Shown here piece after piece: positions 34,899 through 42,128 of a stretch of DNA of 64,000 nt. Below the pieces are notes generated by a model that saw only the letters and a list, made by a program, of their open reading frames with translations, ran no database searches and had not been told where the DNA came from. The translations under genes and the position numbers were made by a program. How positions within the stretch are numbered: position 1 is the first letter of the stretch; each line of letters opens with the position of its first letter. The DNA comes from Ramlibacter rhizophilus (lineage in GTDB: Bacteria; Pseudomonadota; Gammaproteobacteria; Burkholderiales; Burkholderiaceae_C): NCBI RefSeq assembly GCF_004681965.1, contig NZ_SMLL01000001.1:372001-436000 (forward strand), written 5' to 3'.

Positions 34899-36170
34899 TC
34901 ACAGTCGGCGCAGGGGGGGGTAGGCATAGCGGTACTGCAGGTGGTCGGCGCGCGGCTGGTACAGGCGCAGCACGACGTAGAACGGTTCATCGTGCGGTGC
35001 CGGCAACCAGTTGAAGCCCGGCCCCGGATCATCCGTCTGCAGGCGGATCACCAGGCTGCCATCCGCCTCCTCTTTCAGGCCGGGCGTGCGGTCGCCGATG
35101 GAGTAGCGCCCGATCGGGTTGGCCACGAACAGGCAGTCGCTGCGGCGGTACATGGTGAGCGACCAGAAGGCGCCCACCTGCAGGCCGTGGCCGTGCTCGA
35201 AGCGCAGCGCGTAGGCGTGCGATCCGTGCAGGGGCTCGCCGTCGGCGTCCACTTCCGCCGTCGGGTACATGGCCTCTTCCATGCCGAGCGCGCCGATGAA
35301 ATTGCGCGCGATTCGCGCGCGGGTCAGCACATCGTCGCCCCAGTGCTCACGCACCGCGACCTGCAGCGCCCAGCCGCCGCCCAGGGCGTGCGGCTGCTGC
35401 GCCTGGCGCAGCTGCTCGAAGACGCGCGGCAAGGCCGAGGCCAGCTCGTCCGGGTCCACGGGCCAAGCCAGCTTCTCGCCCCGGGGCACCGGATTGCGGG
35501 CGAGCGCCTCGTCGACGATGGCGCGATAAAGGGATGCATCTGGCGCGTTGGTCGTGCCGCCATCGAGCCGCGTGTCGACGCGCATGGCCGCGTCGCTGCC
35601 GTCGAGCCTGAGCGCGGCGATGCGCAGCTGGAGTTCGCGCACGAGCGCCAGGTCGGCAGGGTCGTCGTCCACCAGGATGCGACCGATGATCCACACGTCC
35701 TGACCCGGCGCCGCGATCACGGTGTCCACGCCGGCAGGCACTACACCGCCCCAGCCCGGGCCGTGCACCAGGGTGCGCTGGGGCCGGTTGCCGGTGCTGC
35801 GCCGGCCGACGTAGGCGAAGGGATTGGTCCAGGCGTCCAGCAGGCCCAGCACCCAGTAGCGGTCGCCCATGTCGGGCGTGTCGATCAGCACGGGCCCCTG
35901 CGAGAGGTCCAGCCAGGCATTGCTGTACACGGTGTCGTTGTTCGGACTCACGACTTCGCGGTCGTCCGGCCCCAGCTTGCGATGGGTGTGCGTGAACTGG
36001 TTCACCCAGCGCATGCGGGACGCGCGGTCGTCACTGGCGAAGCCGAGCCGGGGATGCCGGCGCGCGGTCGTGGCCGCTCGCATGCGCATCATCTCGTACA
36101 GGGGCAGCGTCTGGATCACCGCAGCATGCGCCGCCTCGCGGGCGGGGAGGGGAGCCGATGTCGTGTTCAT
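34899..36170 (-). CDS. DUF1254/DUF1214 domain protein
   Basis: A 423-residue protein with the two domains usually found together in this family. The N-terminal DUF1254 part contains RMRWVNQFTHTHRKLGPDDREVVSPNNDTVYSNAWLDL; the C-terminal DUF1214 part contains HAYALRFEHGHGLQVGAFWSLTMY and GRYSIGDRTPGL. No signal peptide is visible, whereas many relatives are exported. The activity is unknown. It starts six bases after the CoA-transferase stop codon. Confidence 0.87.
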   Translation of the reverse strand: MNTTSAPLPAREAAHAAVIQTLPLYEMMRMRAATTARRHPRLGFASDDRASRMRWVNQFTHTHRKLGPDDREVVSPNNDTVYSNAWLDLSQGPVLIDTPDMGDRYWVLGLLDAWTNPFAYVGRRSTGNRPQRTLVHGPGWGGVVPAGVDTVIAAPGQDVWIIGRILVDDDPADLALVRELQLRIAALRLDGSDAAMRVDTRLDGGTTNAPDASLYRAIVDEALARNPVPRGEKLAWPVDPDELASALPRVFEQLRQAQQPHALGGGWALQVAVREHWGDDVLTRARIARNFIGALGMEEAMYPTAEVDADGEPLHGSHAYALRFEHGHGLQVGAFWSLTMYRRSDCLFVANPIGRYSIGDRTPGLKEEADGSLVIRLQTDDPGPGFNWLPAPHDEPFYVVLRLYQPRADHLQYRYAYPPLRRL

Positions 36171-36176
36171 GGCGAT

Positions 36177-37388
36177 TCAGGCGACCACGCCAGCGGCGCG
36201 CAGGGCACTGATGTCTTCCTGGGTATAGCCTGCATCGGCCAGCACGGCGGCGCCATCGGCACCGCATTCGGGCGCCGCCGGCGGCGCGGGCTGCGGCGCC
36301 TGCCCCAGGCGATACGGCAGCCCGAGAGCCCGATAGCCGCCGCCTTCCGCCCCACGGGCGTCGACCACCATGCCGCTCGCCTGCATGTCGGCTCCGGCCA
36401 GCACGTCGCTGTACCGCCGCACGGCGCCGGTGACGATCTGGTTGCGCCCCAGGAGGTCCACGCATTCCTCGCTGCTGTAGCCGGACAAGCAGTCCTTCAG
36501 GACCGCGCGCAGCTCGGCGCGATGAGCCACGCGGCTGGCGTTGGTGGCGAAGCGCGGATCGCTGGCCAGCTCCTCGCGCCCCATCACGCGGCAGAACCGG
36601 CGCCAGTGCTCCTCGGCATAGGCGGACAGCACGATGTGGCCGTCACGCGTGGGCACGACGTCGGAAGCGGGCGCGTTGTGGGGCTGGCCGTCGCCAATGC
36701 GGGTCGGTTCGGGGCCGCCGCCCAGGTACTCGCACCAGGTCGCCGCCTGCAGGTGCAGCGCGGTCTCCAGCAGCGAGGTCTCCAGCGTCTCGCCCCGGCC
36801 GGTGCGCTCGCGCCCGTACAGCGCGGCCAGCACGGCCTGCGCGCCCACGTGAGCGGCCGCGGCATCCACGATGGGCACGCCCACCTTCTGCGGCAGCCGG
36901 TCAGGCTCGCCCGTGACCGACATCAGGCCACTTTCTGCCTGTGCCGCGATGTCGTAGCCCGGCCGGTCGCGGGACGGCCCGGCACCCGGAAAGCCGGCGA
37001 TGGACAGGTAGATGATCCGCGGATGCCGCGTGCGGACCTCGGCGGGCCCGAGCCCGAGCTTGTCCACGGCGCCTGGCCGCAGGTTCTGGATGACGACGTC
37101 ACTGCCGGCGATCAGCCGCCACGCCACTTCCCGTCCGGCGTCGCTCTTGAGGTCCAGCGCAATCGAGCGCTTGCCGCGGTTGTAGGCGCGGACCATCGAT
37201 TCGCCGTAGCGGCCGATGTGACGCGCCTGGTCACCGGCGAGCGGCTCGATCTTGGTAACGCTGGCGCCCAGTTCGGCGAGCACCATGGCGGCCCCGGGGC
37301 CGGCGATGTATTGGCCCAGGTCGATGACGCGCACGCCCGCGAGCGGTGCCGCGGCGGGACCGGCGGGGCCGGAAGAGGCAGTGGACAT
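36177..37388 (-). CDS. CaiB/BaiF (type III) CoA-transferase
   Basis: A 403-residue transferase that moves CoA between carboxylic acids. Family patterns: GVRVIDLGQYIAGPGAAMVLAELGASVTKIE at the N terminus, the NRGKRSIALDL motif, and the aspartate of VPIVDAAAAHVGAQAVLAALY, the position of the catalytic Asp in FRC/CaiB. It is first in a three-gene operon with the DUF1254 and Bug genes and divergent from a LysR regulator. The acceptor acid is unknown. Confidence 0.9.
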   Translation of the reverse strand: MSTASSGPAGPAAAPLAGVRVIDLGQYIAGPGAAMVLAELGASVTKIEPLAGDQARHIGRYGESMVRAYNRGKRSIALDLKSDAGREVAWRLIAGSDVVIQNLRPGAVDKLGLGPAEVRTRHPRIIYLSIAGFPGAGPSRDRPGYDIAAQAESGLMSVTGEPDRLPQKVGVPIVDAAAAHVGAQAVLAALYGRERTGRGETLETSLLETALHLQAATWCEYLGGGPEPTRIGDGQPHNAPASDVVPTRDGHIVLSAYAEEHWRRFCRVMGREELASDPRFATNASRVAHRAELRAVLKDCLSGYSSEECVDLLGRNQIVTGAVRRYSDVLAGADMQASGMVVDARGAEGGGYRALGLPYRLGQAPQPAPPAAPECGADGAAVLADAGYTQEDISALRAAGVVA

Positions 37389-37441
37389 GGCTGCACGATA
37401 GGCCGCAACGCATTCGCTGAAAATTCGATAATCCGGAACGG

Positions 37442-37480
37442 CTGATCACCTTTCCTGATCGCCCTTCCTGATCACCGGCT
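37442..37480. repeat. 13-base tandem repeat in a divergent promoter region
   Basis: Three copies of CTGATC start exactly 13 bases apart (37442, 37455, 37468), the first two within units CTGATCACCTTTC and CTGATCGCCCTTC and the third in CTGATCACCGGCT. They lie between the CoA-transferase start (37388) and the LysR start (37504), close to the LysR start codon. Regularly phased direct repeats suggest a protein-binding array, though spacing is not a full helical turn. Confidence 0.6.
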
Positions 37481-37503
37481 GCAAGGCATTCGAACATCGC
37501 CCA

Positions 37504-38484
37504 GTGACTGAACGTCCCGACTACCTCGTGCGTCGCCTGCGGCTGCGCCACCTCGAGCTGCTGGTGGCCCTTGCCGAGGCCGGAACCATGCGAGCCGCCT
37601 CCGGCCGCCTGCACCTGAGCCAGCCGGCGCTCAGCAAGATGCTCGGCGAGCTGGAAGCCGGGTTCGGTGCGCGCCTGTTCGAGCGCAGTGCTCAGGGCCT
37701 GTCCCCCAATGCGCTGGGCCAGGCGGTGACCTACCGCGCCAGGGTCATGCTGGGCGAGCTGGCGCACGGCAAGGACGAGGTGGACGCGCTGCGCAACGGG
37801 GCCGACGGCGTGCTTCGCATCGGTACCCTGTCGGTGACGGCAGCGGTCCCCCAGGCCGTGGTGCGGCTGCGCGAGCACATGCCGGCTGCGCGCGTGCAGA
37901 TCCACGAGGGCCGTGTACGCGACATGATCCAGCGCCTGCTCGATGGCGAGCTCGACTGCGTGTTCGGCGCCATCACCCCCGAGGTGCTGACCAGCGACCT
38001 GCTGTCCCTGCTCAAACCCGAGCTGCTGCTGGAGGACGAACTGTGCGTTCTGTGCGCGGCGGGGCACGTCCTGGCGCGCACGCGCAAGCTGCGGTGGGCC
38101 GATGTGCATGCGCTGCCCTGGGTCGCGCCGCCCAGGGACACGCTGGTGCGGCAGGCGCTGATGACCGCTTTCCTCAACCACGGGCTGGAGCCGCCCGAGC
38201 CGGCCATCGAGGTGCTTTCGTCGGTCTCCGTGGGAACCGTGCTGCGACTGGATTCCACCCTCCTGGCGGCGGTCCGCTTCGAACACGCGCGCGACGAACT
38301 CGCTCGCGGTGAAGTCCGCCGGCTGGCCGTCACGCCGGGCGTGGCGCTACCCTCGCTGGGCCTGTACACGCGTCGTACGGAGCAAGCGCCAGCCCCGCTC
38401 GTGCAGGCCTTCGCGCAGGCGCTGCGCAAGGTGGGCGTGCGCCCGGGACGGGCGGGACGCCATGGACCATCGGCCTCCCCTTGA
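37504..38484 (+). CDS. LysR-family transcriptional regulator
   Basis: A 326-residue regulator with a GTG start. The helix-turn-helix is LVALAEAGTMRAASGRLHLSQPALSKMLGELEAGFGARLFER (about residues 17-58); the rest is the LysR substrate-binding domain (VLRIGTLSVTAAVPQAVVRLREHMPAARV). It resembles the GbpR/PcaQ branch by its N-terminal RLRLRHLELL. It is divergent from the CoA-transferase operon and probably activates it. Its end nearly meets the convergent lyase gene (12 bases). Confidence 0.88.
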   Translation: MTERPDYLVRRLRLRHLELLVALAEAGTMRAASGRLHLSQPALSKMLGELEAGFGARLFERSAQGLSPNALGQAVTYRARVMLGELAHGKDEVDALRNGADGVLRIGTLSVTAAVPQAVVRLREHMPAARVQIHEGRVRDMIQRLLDGELDCVFGAITPEVLTSDLLSLLKPELLLEDELCVLCAAGHVLARTRKLRWADVHALPWVAPPRDTLVRQALMTAFLNHGLEPPEPAIEVLSSVSVGTVLRLDSTLLAAVRFEHARDELARGEVRRLAVTPGVALPSLGLYTRRTEQAPAPLVQAFAQALRKVGVRPGRAGRHGPSASP

Positions 38485-38496
38485 ACCGCAGCGCCT

Positions 38497-39843
38497 TCAG
38501 GGCCGCCCCTCCAAAACCCGATCCACCATCACCCCTGCCTGACCGAGGTAGTTCACCGGATCGCACATCGCCTCCAGTTGACTCCGGCTCACGTGCCGCG
38601 TGATCTCCGGTGTCTCCGACAGCACCTCGACCAGCGGCCGGCTTTCGGCCAGGGCCCTGCGGCACAGGTCATACACCAGGTCGTGCGCCACCTCGCGGCC
38701 GATGAAGGGACCCAGGCCCATCATCACTGCCTCGGACATCACCAGCCCGTGCGTCAGGTCGATGTTGGCGCGCATGCGCTTCGCGTCCACCTCCAGCCCC
38801 TTGAGCACGAACCTGGTCTGCATGAGCGCTCCGGAGATCAGGCAGAAGATCTCGGGCAGTGAGACCCATTCGATTTCCCAGGGCCCGGTGGAGCGCTCGT
38901 GGTCCGCCACCATCGCGTCCATCAAGGCGGCCGCGTGCTGCCGGGCCACCGAAACGTTGGCGTGGATGTACAGGCACGAGATGGGATTGCGCTTCTGCGG
39001 CATGGTCGATGACGATCCGCGGCCGTAGGCATAGGGCTCGAAGACCTCGGCCACTTCGGTCTGCATCATCAGCTTCACGTCCATGGCGATCTTGCCGAGC
39101 GAGCCGCCGACCAGGCCCAGGAAGGCGCCGACTTCCGCGATCGTGTCGCGCACGGTGTGCCAGGAAATCAGCGGCTGGGCCAGGCCGAGTTCCTTCATCA
39201 AGGCGGCCTGCGTTTGCATGGCGCCCTTCTCCAGCGAGGACAGCGTTCCGGACGCGCCGCCGAACTCCCCCATCAGCACCCGCGGCTTGAGCTGCTGCAG
39301 GCGCTCGCGATGGCGGTCGATGCCCGCGAGGATGCACGCCATTTTGTAGCCGAAGGTGATGGGCGTGGCCTGCTGCAGGTTGGAGCGGCCGATGATGGGC
39401 GTATCGCGGTACTTGCGCGCCAGCGCGGCCAAGGCGTCGGCGATCTCGTCGAGGTCCTGCTCGACCAGGGCCAGGCCTTCGCGCATCTGCAGCACGCAGG
39501 CGGTGTCGGTGATGTCCTGCGTGGTGGCGCCCCAGTGGCAGTACTCGCCCAGGCCGTCCCGGCAGTTCTCGTTGATCTGATTGACGACGGCGATGATGGG
39601 ATAGCCGATCTGCTCGGTCTTGGCCTTGAGCCTGGCCCAGTCGATCTGCCCGAGGTTGCAGTTGCGGACGATCTCGTCGGCCGCCTCGCGCGGGATGATG
39701 CCCAGCTCGCCCTGCACCTTGGCCAGTGCTCGCTCGATGTCCAGGTACTTGGCGGTGCGGTTCTCGTCGGACCAGACCTCGCGCATGCGGCGGTCGCTGA
39801 ACATATCGCCGAAGATGCGCGAATCGATGATGGTGGCTGCCAT
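38497..39843 (-). CDS. Class II fumarase/aspartase-superfamily lyase
   Basis: A 448-residue lyase of the fumarase/adenylosuccinate-lyase superfamily. The signature loop is GSSSTMPQKRNP (about residues 278-289), whose serine is the catalytic base, and HWGATTQDITDTA (about 91-103) supplies the second substrate-binding region. Size and the PQKRNP loop are close to 3-carboxymuconate cycloisomerase and adenylosuccinate-lyase-like proteins, but context argues against purine synthesis. It is the last gene of the Bug/PrpF/MaoC/CoA-transferase operon. The likely reaction is elimination from, or addition to, an unsaturated di- or tricarboxylate; the substrate is unknown. Confidence 0.87.
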   Translation of the reverse strand: MAATIIDSRIFGDMFSDRRMREVWSDENRTAKYLDIERALAKVQGELGIIPREAADEIVRNCNLGQIDWARLKAKTEQIGYPIIAVVNQINENCRDGLGEYCHWGATTQDITDTACVLQMREGLALVEQDLDEIADALAALARKYRDTPIIGRSNLQQATPITFGYKMACILAGIDRHRERLQQLKPRVLMGEFGGASGTLSSLEKGAMQTQAALMKELGLAQPLISWHTVRDTIAEVGAFLGLVGGSLGKIAMDVKLMMQTEVAEVFEPYAYGRGSSSTMPQKRNPISCLYIHANVSVARQHAAALMDAMVADHERSTGPWEIEWVSLPEIFCLISGALMQTRFVLKGLEVDAKRMRANIDLTHGLVMSEAVMMGLGPFIGREVAHDLVYDLCRRALAESRPLVEVLSETPEITRHVSRSQLEAMCDPVNYLGQAGVMVDRVLEGRP

Positions 39844-39878
39844 GGTGGTACGTCTTTGAAGGGGTTGGCGCATGCGGG

Positions 39879-40031
39879 TTACTCGCGCGCCAGCCGAGGG
39901 TGCGCTGCGCCTGCAGCACGACCGGCCGGTCGATCCGGGTCGGCCGCCATGGCCAGTGCCTTGGCGAAACGCTCCGGTCGCGTGCCCGGCACGAAGAGGA
40001 AGGTGCGAGCCGCCTGAACGGGGTTGGACAT
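39879..40031 (-). pseudogene. Internally deleted citrate-lyase-beta-like (HpcH/HpaI) gene
   Basis: The reading from ATG 40031 gives MSNPVQAARTFLFVPGTRPE then RFAKALAMAAD, the unmistakable N terminus of CitE-like lyases. Immediately downstream, another frame (about 39940-39895) gives TRIDRPVVLQAQRTL, the typical C terminus of the same family. About 200-230 central codons, including the metal site, are missing, and the two ends are out of frame, leaving a 50-codon frame ending in TAA at 39879. A ribosome site (GAGGGTGAG) is intact, 12 bases after the CoA-transferase stop. The junction lies near 39940-39948. Confidence 0.8.
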
Positions 40032-40042
40032 CGTGCTCACCC

Positions 40043-41233
40043 TCAAACGGCTTTGGCCTCGCGCAGCGCCGCGATCGCACCGGGGGCATACCCCAGTTCA
40101 CGCAGGATCAGGTCCGTGTGCTCGCCCAGTGCCGGGATGGGGTCCATGCGCGGACCATCATCCCAGCTGCCCGGAGGCAGCAGGGCCGGCAAGGGGCCCG
40201 CAGGCGAGCCGACCTCGGTCCAGCGGCCGCGCGCCTTCAACTGCGGGTGCCGCCACACGTCGTCCATGGTGTTGACTTGGGCACTGGCGATCTGCGCTGC
40301 TTCGAGCCGCTCGACAACCTGCGCACCCGTGAGCGGCATGAAAGCCTCGACGATGATCGCCCGCAGCGCATCCCGCTGAGCCACTCGCCTGAAGTTGGCG
40401 GTGAAGCGCGGGTCCTGCGCCAGCTCTGGCCGCTGCAGGACCTTGTCGCAGAAGCTCACCCACTCGCGTTCGTTCTGCAAGCCCAGCATGACATGGGTGC
40501 CATCGCCTGCGGGGAACAGGCCATACGGATAGATGGTGGCGTGGCTGGCACCGGTGCGAGGCGGGGGTGCTGCACCCTCGAACGCGTAGTACAGCGGGTA
40601 GCTCGTCCACTCGACCAGCGCCTCCAGCATGGAAATGTCGATGCGCCGGCCCCTGCCGGTCTGCCCACGCTGCAGCAGCGCGGCCAGTATGTTGCTGTAG
40701 GCGTACATGCCCGCGGCGATGTCGGCGATCGACGGCCCGGCCTTGACCGGCTCGTCGGGCGTTCCGGTCACGGAGACGAAGCCGGACTCGCTCTGGATCA
40801 GGAGGTCATAGGCCTTCTTGTCGCGGTACGTGCCGGTGCGTTGCGGGTCATCGCCATAGCCGGAGATGTCGCACACGATCAAGCTCGGCTTGAGTGGCGC
40901 GAGCCGGTCATAGCCCAGCCCCAGGCGCGCGGCGGCGCCGGGTGCCAGGTTCTGCACGACCACGTCCGCCTTCTCCAGTACCAGCCGCTCGAGGATGCGC
41001 GCGGCCTGCGGGTGCTTGACGTCCAGGGTGAGGCTTTCCTTGGACCGATTTGTCCAGACAAAGTGCGACGACAGGCCGCGCACGCGCTCGTCGTAGCCGC
41101 GCGCGAAGTCGCCCGATCCGGGACGTTCGATCTTGATCACCCGCGCGCCCAGGTCGGCCAGCTGACGGGTGGCGAAGGGCGCGGCGATGGCGTGTTCCAG
41201 CGTGACGACGGTCAAACCTTGCAGCGGCTGCAT
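40043..41233 (-). CDS. CaiB/BaiF (type III) CoA-transferase
   Basis: A 396-residue CoA-transferase. It shows LTVVTLEHAIAAPFATRQLADLGARVIKIERP, VWTNRSKESLTLDV, and GPSIADIAAGMYAYSNILAALLQR with the expected catalytic aspartate. The start at 41233 follows an AGGAAG site. In the operon it sits between a MaoC-type hydratase and the CitE-like remnant, the arrangement used for itaconyl- or citramalyl-CoA metabolism; it is therefore a candidate for activating a C5 dicarboxylate with succinyl-CoA. That substrate is inferred from context. Confidence 0.88.
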   Translation of the reverse strand: MQPLQGLTVVTLEHAIAAPFATRQLADLGARVIKIERPGSGDFARGYDERVRGLSSHFVWTNRSKESLTLDVKHPQAARILERLVLEKADVVVQNLAPGAAARLGLGYDRLAPLKPSLIVCDISGYGDDPQRTGTYRDKKAYDLLIQSESGFVSVTGTPDEPVKAGPSIADIAAGMYAYSNILAALLQRGQTGRGRRIDISMLEALVEWTSYPLYYAFEGAAPPPRTGASHATIYPYGLFPAGDGTHVMLGLQNEREWVSFCDKVLQRPELAQDPRFTANFRRVAQRDALRAIIVEAFMPLTGAQVVERLEAAQIASAQVNTMDDVWRHPQLKARGRWTEVGSPAGPLPALLPPGSWDDGPRMDPIPALGEHTDLILRELGYAPGAIAALREAKAV

Positions 41234-41259
41234 GTTCTGCTTCCTGTGTGGAGATCCGG

Positions 41260-42120
41260 TCACCGAAGGACGGCGGTGGCATCCATGGCCAGCCAGCCCT
41301 CGTGGTCCGACGCGAACAGGCGCACGGTCTTGCCGTCGGCGGCCGGCTGGCCGTTCACCTGGAAGGGATGGAGGTCAAAGACCGGCCGCACGGCCTTGAA
41401 GTGGAAGCCGGCCACATCGGCATCGGGCATCTCGCGACGCAGCAGGTCCATCAGCAGTGTTGCGATCAGCGGCCCGTGCACCACCAGGCCCGGATAGCCT
41501 TCCACCTCGGTGACGTAGCGGCGGTCGTAGTGGATGCGGTGGCCGTTGAAGGTGAGTGCCGAGTAGCGAAACAGCAGCACGTCATCGGGCTCGATGGTTC
41601 GGCGCCAGCTCGCGCTGGTGGGGGCGGCAAGGGGGGGAGGGGGCACGTCGTGCGGCTGCTTGGCCTCTCGGTACACGATGTCGTGGAATTCGACCAGTGC
41701 TGCTTCGGCGGCGTCCCCGCAACGAACCTCGTGCCGCACCTTGACGAAGACCAGCTGGCCGCTGCGCCCGCTCTTGATGGTCACGTCGTCGATGGTGGAC
41801 GTGCGAACGGCACGATCGCCGATCCGGATGGGCGCTCGGAACTCGAACTGGCCGCCGGCCCACATGCGCCGGGGCAGTGGCACGGGCGGAAGGAAGCCGC
41901 CGCGCCTGGCATGACCGTCCGAACCGATTTCCGACTGGCGGTGCATGGGCAGGAAGTAGAGCCAGTGCCACAGGGGCGGCAGCAGCGCACCGGGTTCTTC
42001 TCCGCCCGCCGGGCGATCCAGGGTGGCCGAGAGGGCGCGCACGGGCGTCGGATAAATGGCGTCGCGAACCGTCTCGGTCCGGCCGATCCAGTCTCGCAGG
42101 TGAGTCAGGCCCTGGGTCAT
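41260..42120 (-). CDS. MaoC/HTD2-type acyl-CoA hydratase
   Basis: A 286-residue two-half hot-dog protein like mesaconyl-C4-CoA and itaconyl-CoA hydratases. The hydratase motif is in the C-terminal half: FNGHRIHYDRRYVTEVEGYPGLVVHGPL (about residues 193-220), with the His/Asp pair of HRIHYD near the active site. The N-terminal half carries the degenerate FAS1-like dehydratase domain. It begins eight bases after the PrpF-Bug fusion gene and precedes the CoA-transferase. It probably hydrates an enoyl-CoA formed by that transferase. Confidence 0.85.
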   Translation of the reverse strand: MTQGLTHLRDWIGRTETVRDAIYPTPVRALSATLDRPAGGEEPGALLPPLWHWLYFLPMHRQSEIGSDGHARRGGFLPPVPLPRRMWAGGQFEFRAPIRIGDRAVRTSTIDDVTIKSGRSGQLVFVKVRHEVRCGDAAEAALVEFHDIVYREAKQPHDVPPPPLAAPTSASWRRTIEPDDVLLFRYSALTFNGHRIHYDRRYVTEVEGYPGLVVHGPLIATLLMDLLRREMPDADVAGFHFKAVRPVFDLHPFQVNGQPAADGKTVRLFASDHEGWLAMDATAVLR

Positions 42121-42128
42121 GTGATTGT

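Noticed and set aside
34749-37445. Plus-strand open frame of 898 codons opposite the Bug/DUF1254/CoA-transferase operon
   Set aside because: It spans three intact genes on the other strand and has shadow-type composition; GC-rich codon bias keeps stop codons rare on the antisense strand.
38497-39843. Identification of the class II lyase as purB (adenylosuccinate lyase)
   Set aside because: The superfamily signature is shared, but the gene is in a carboxylate-degradation operon and a housekeeping purB is expected elsewhere; the substrate is left open.
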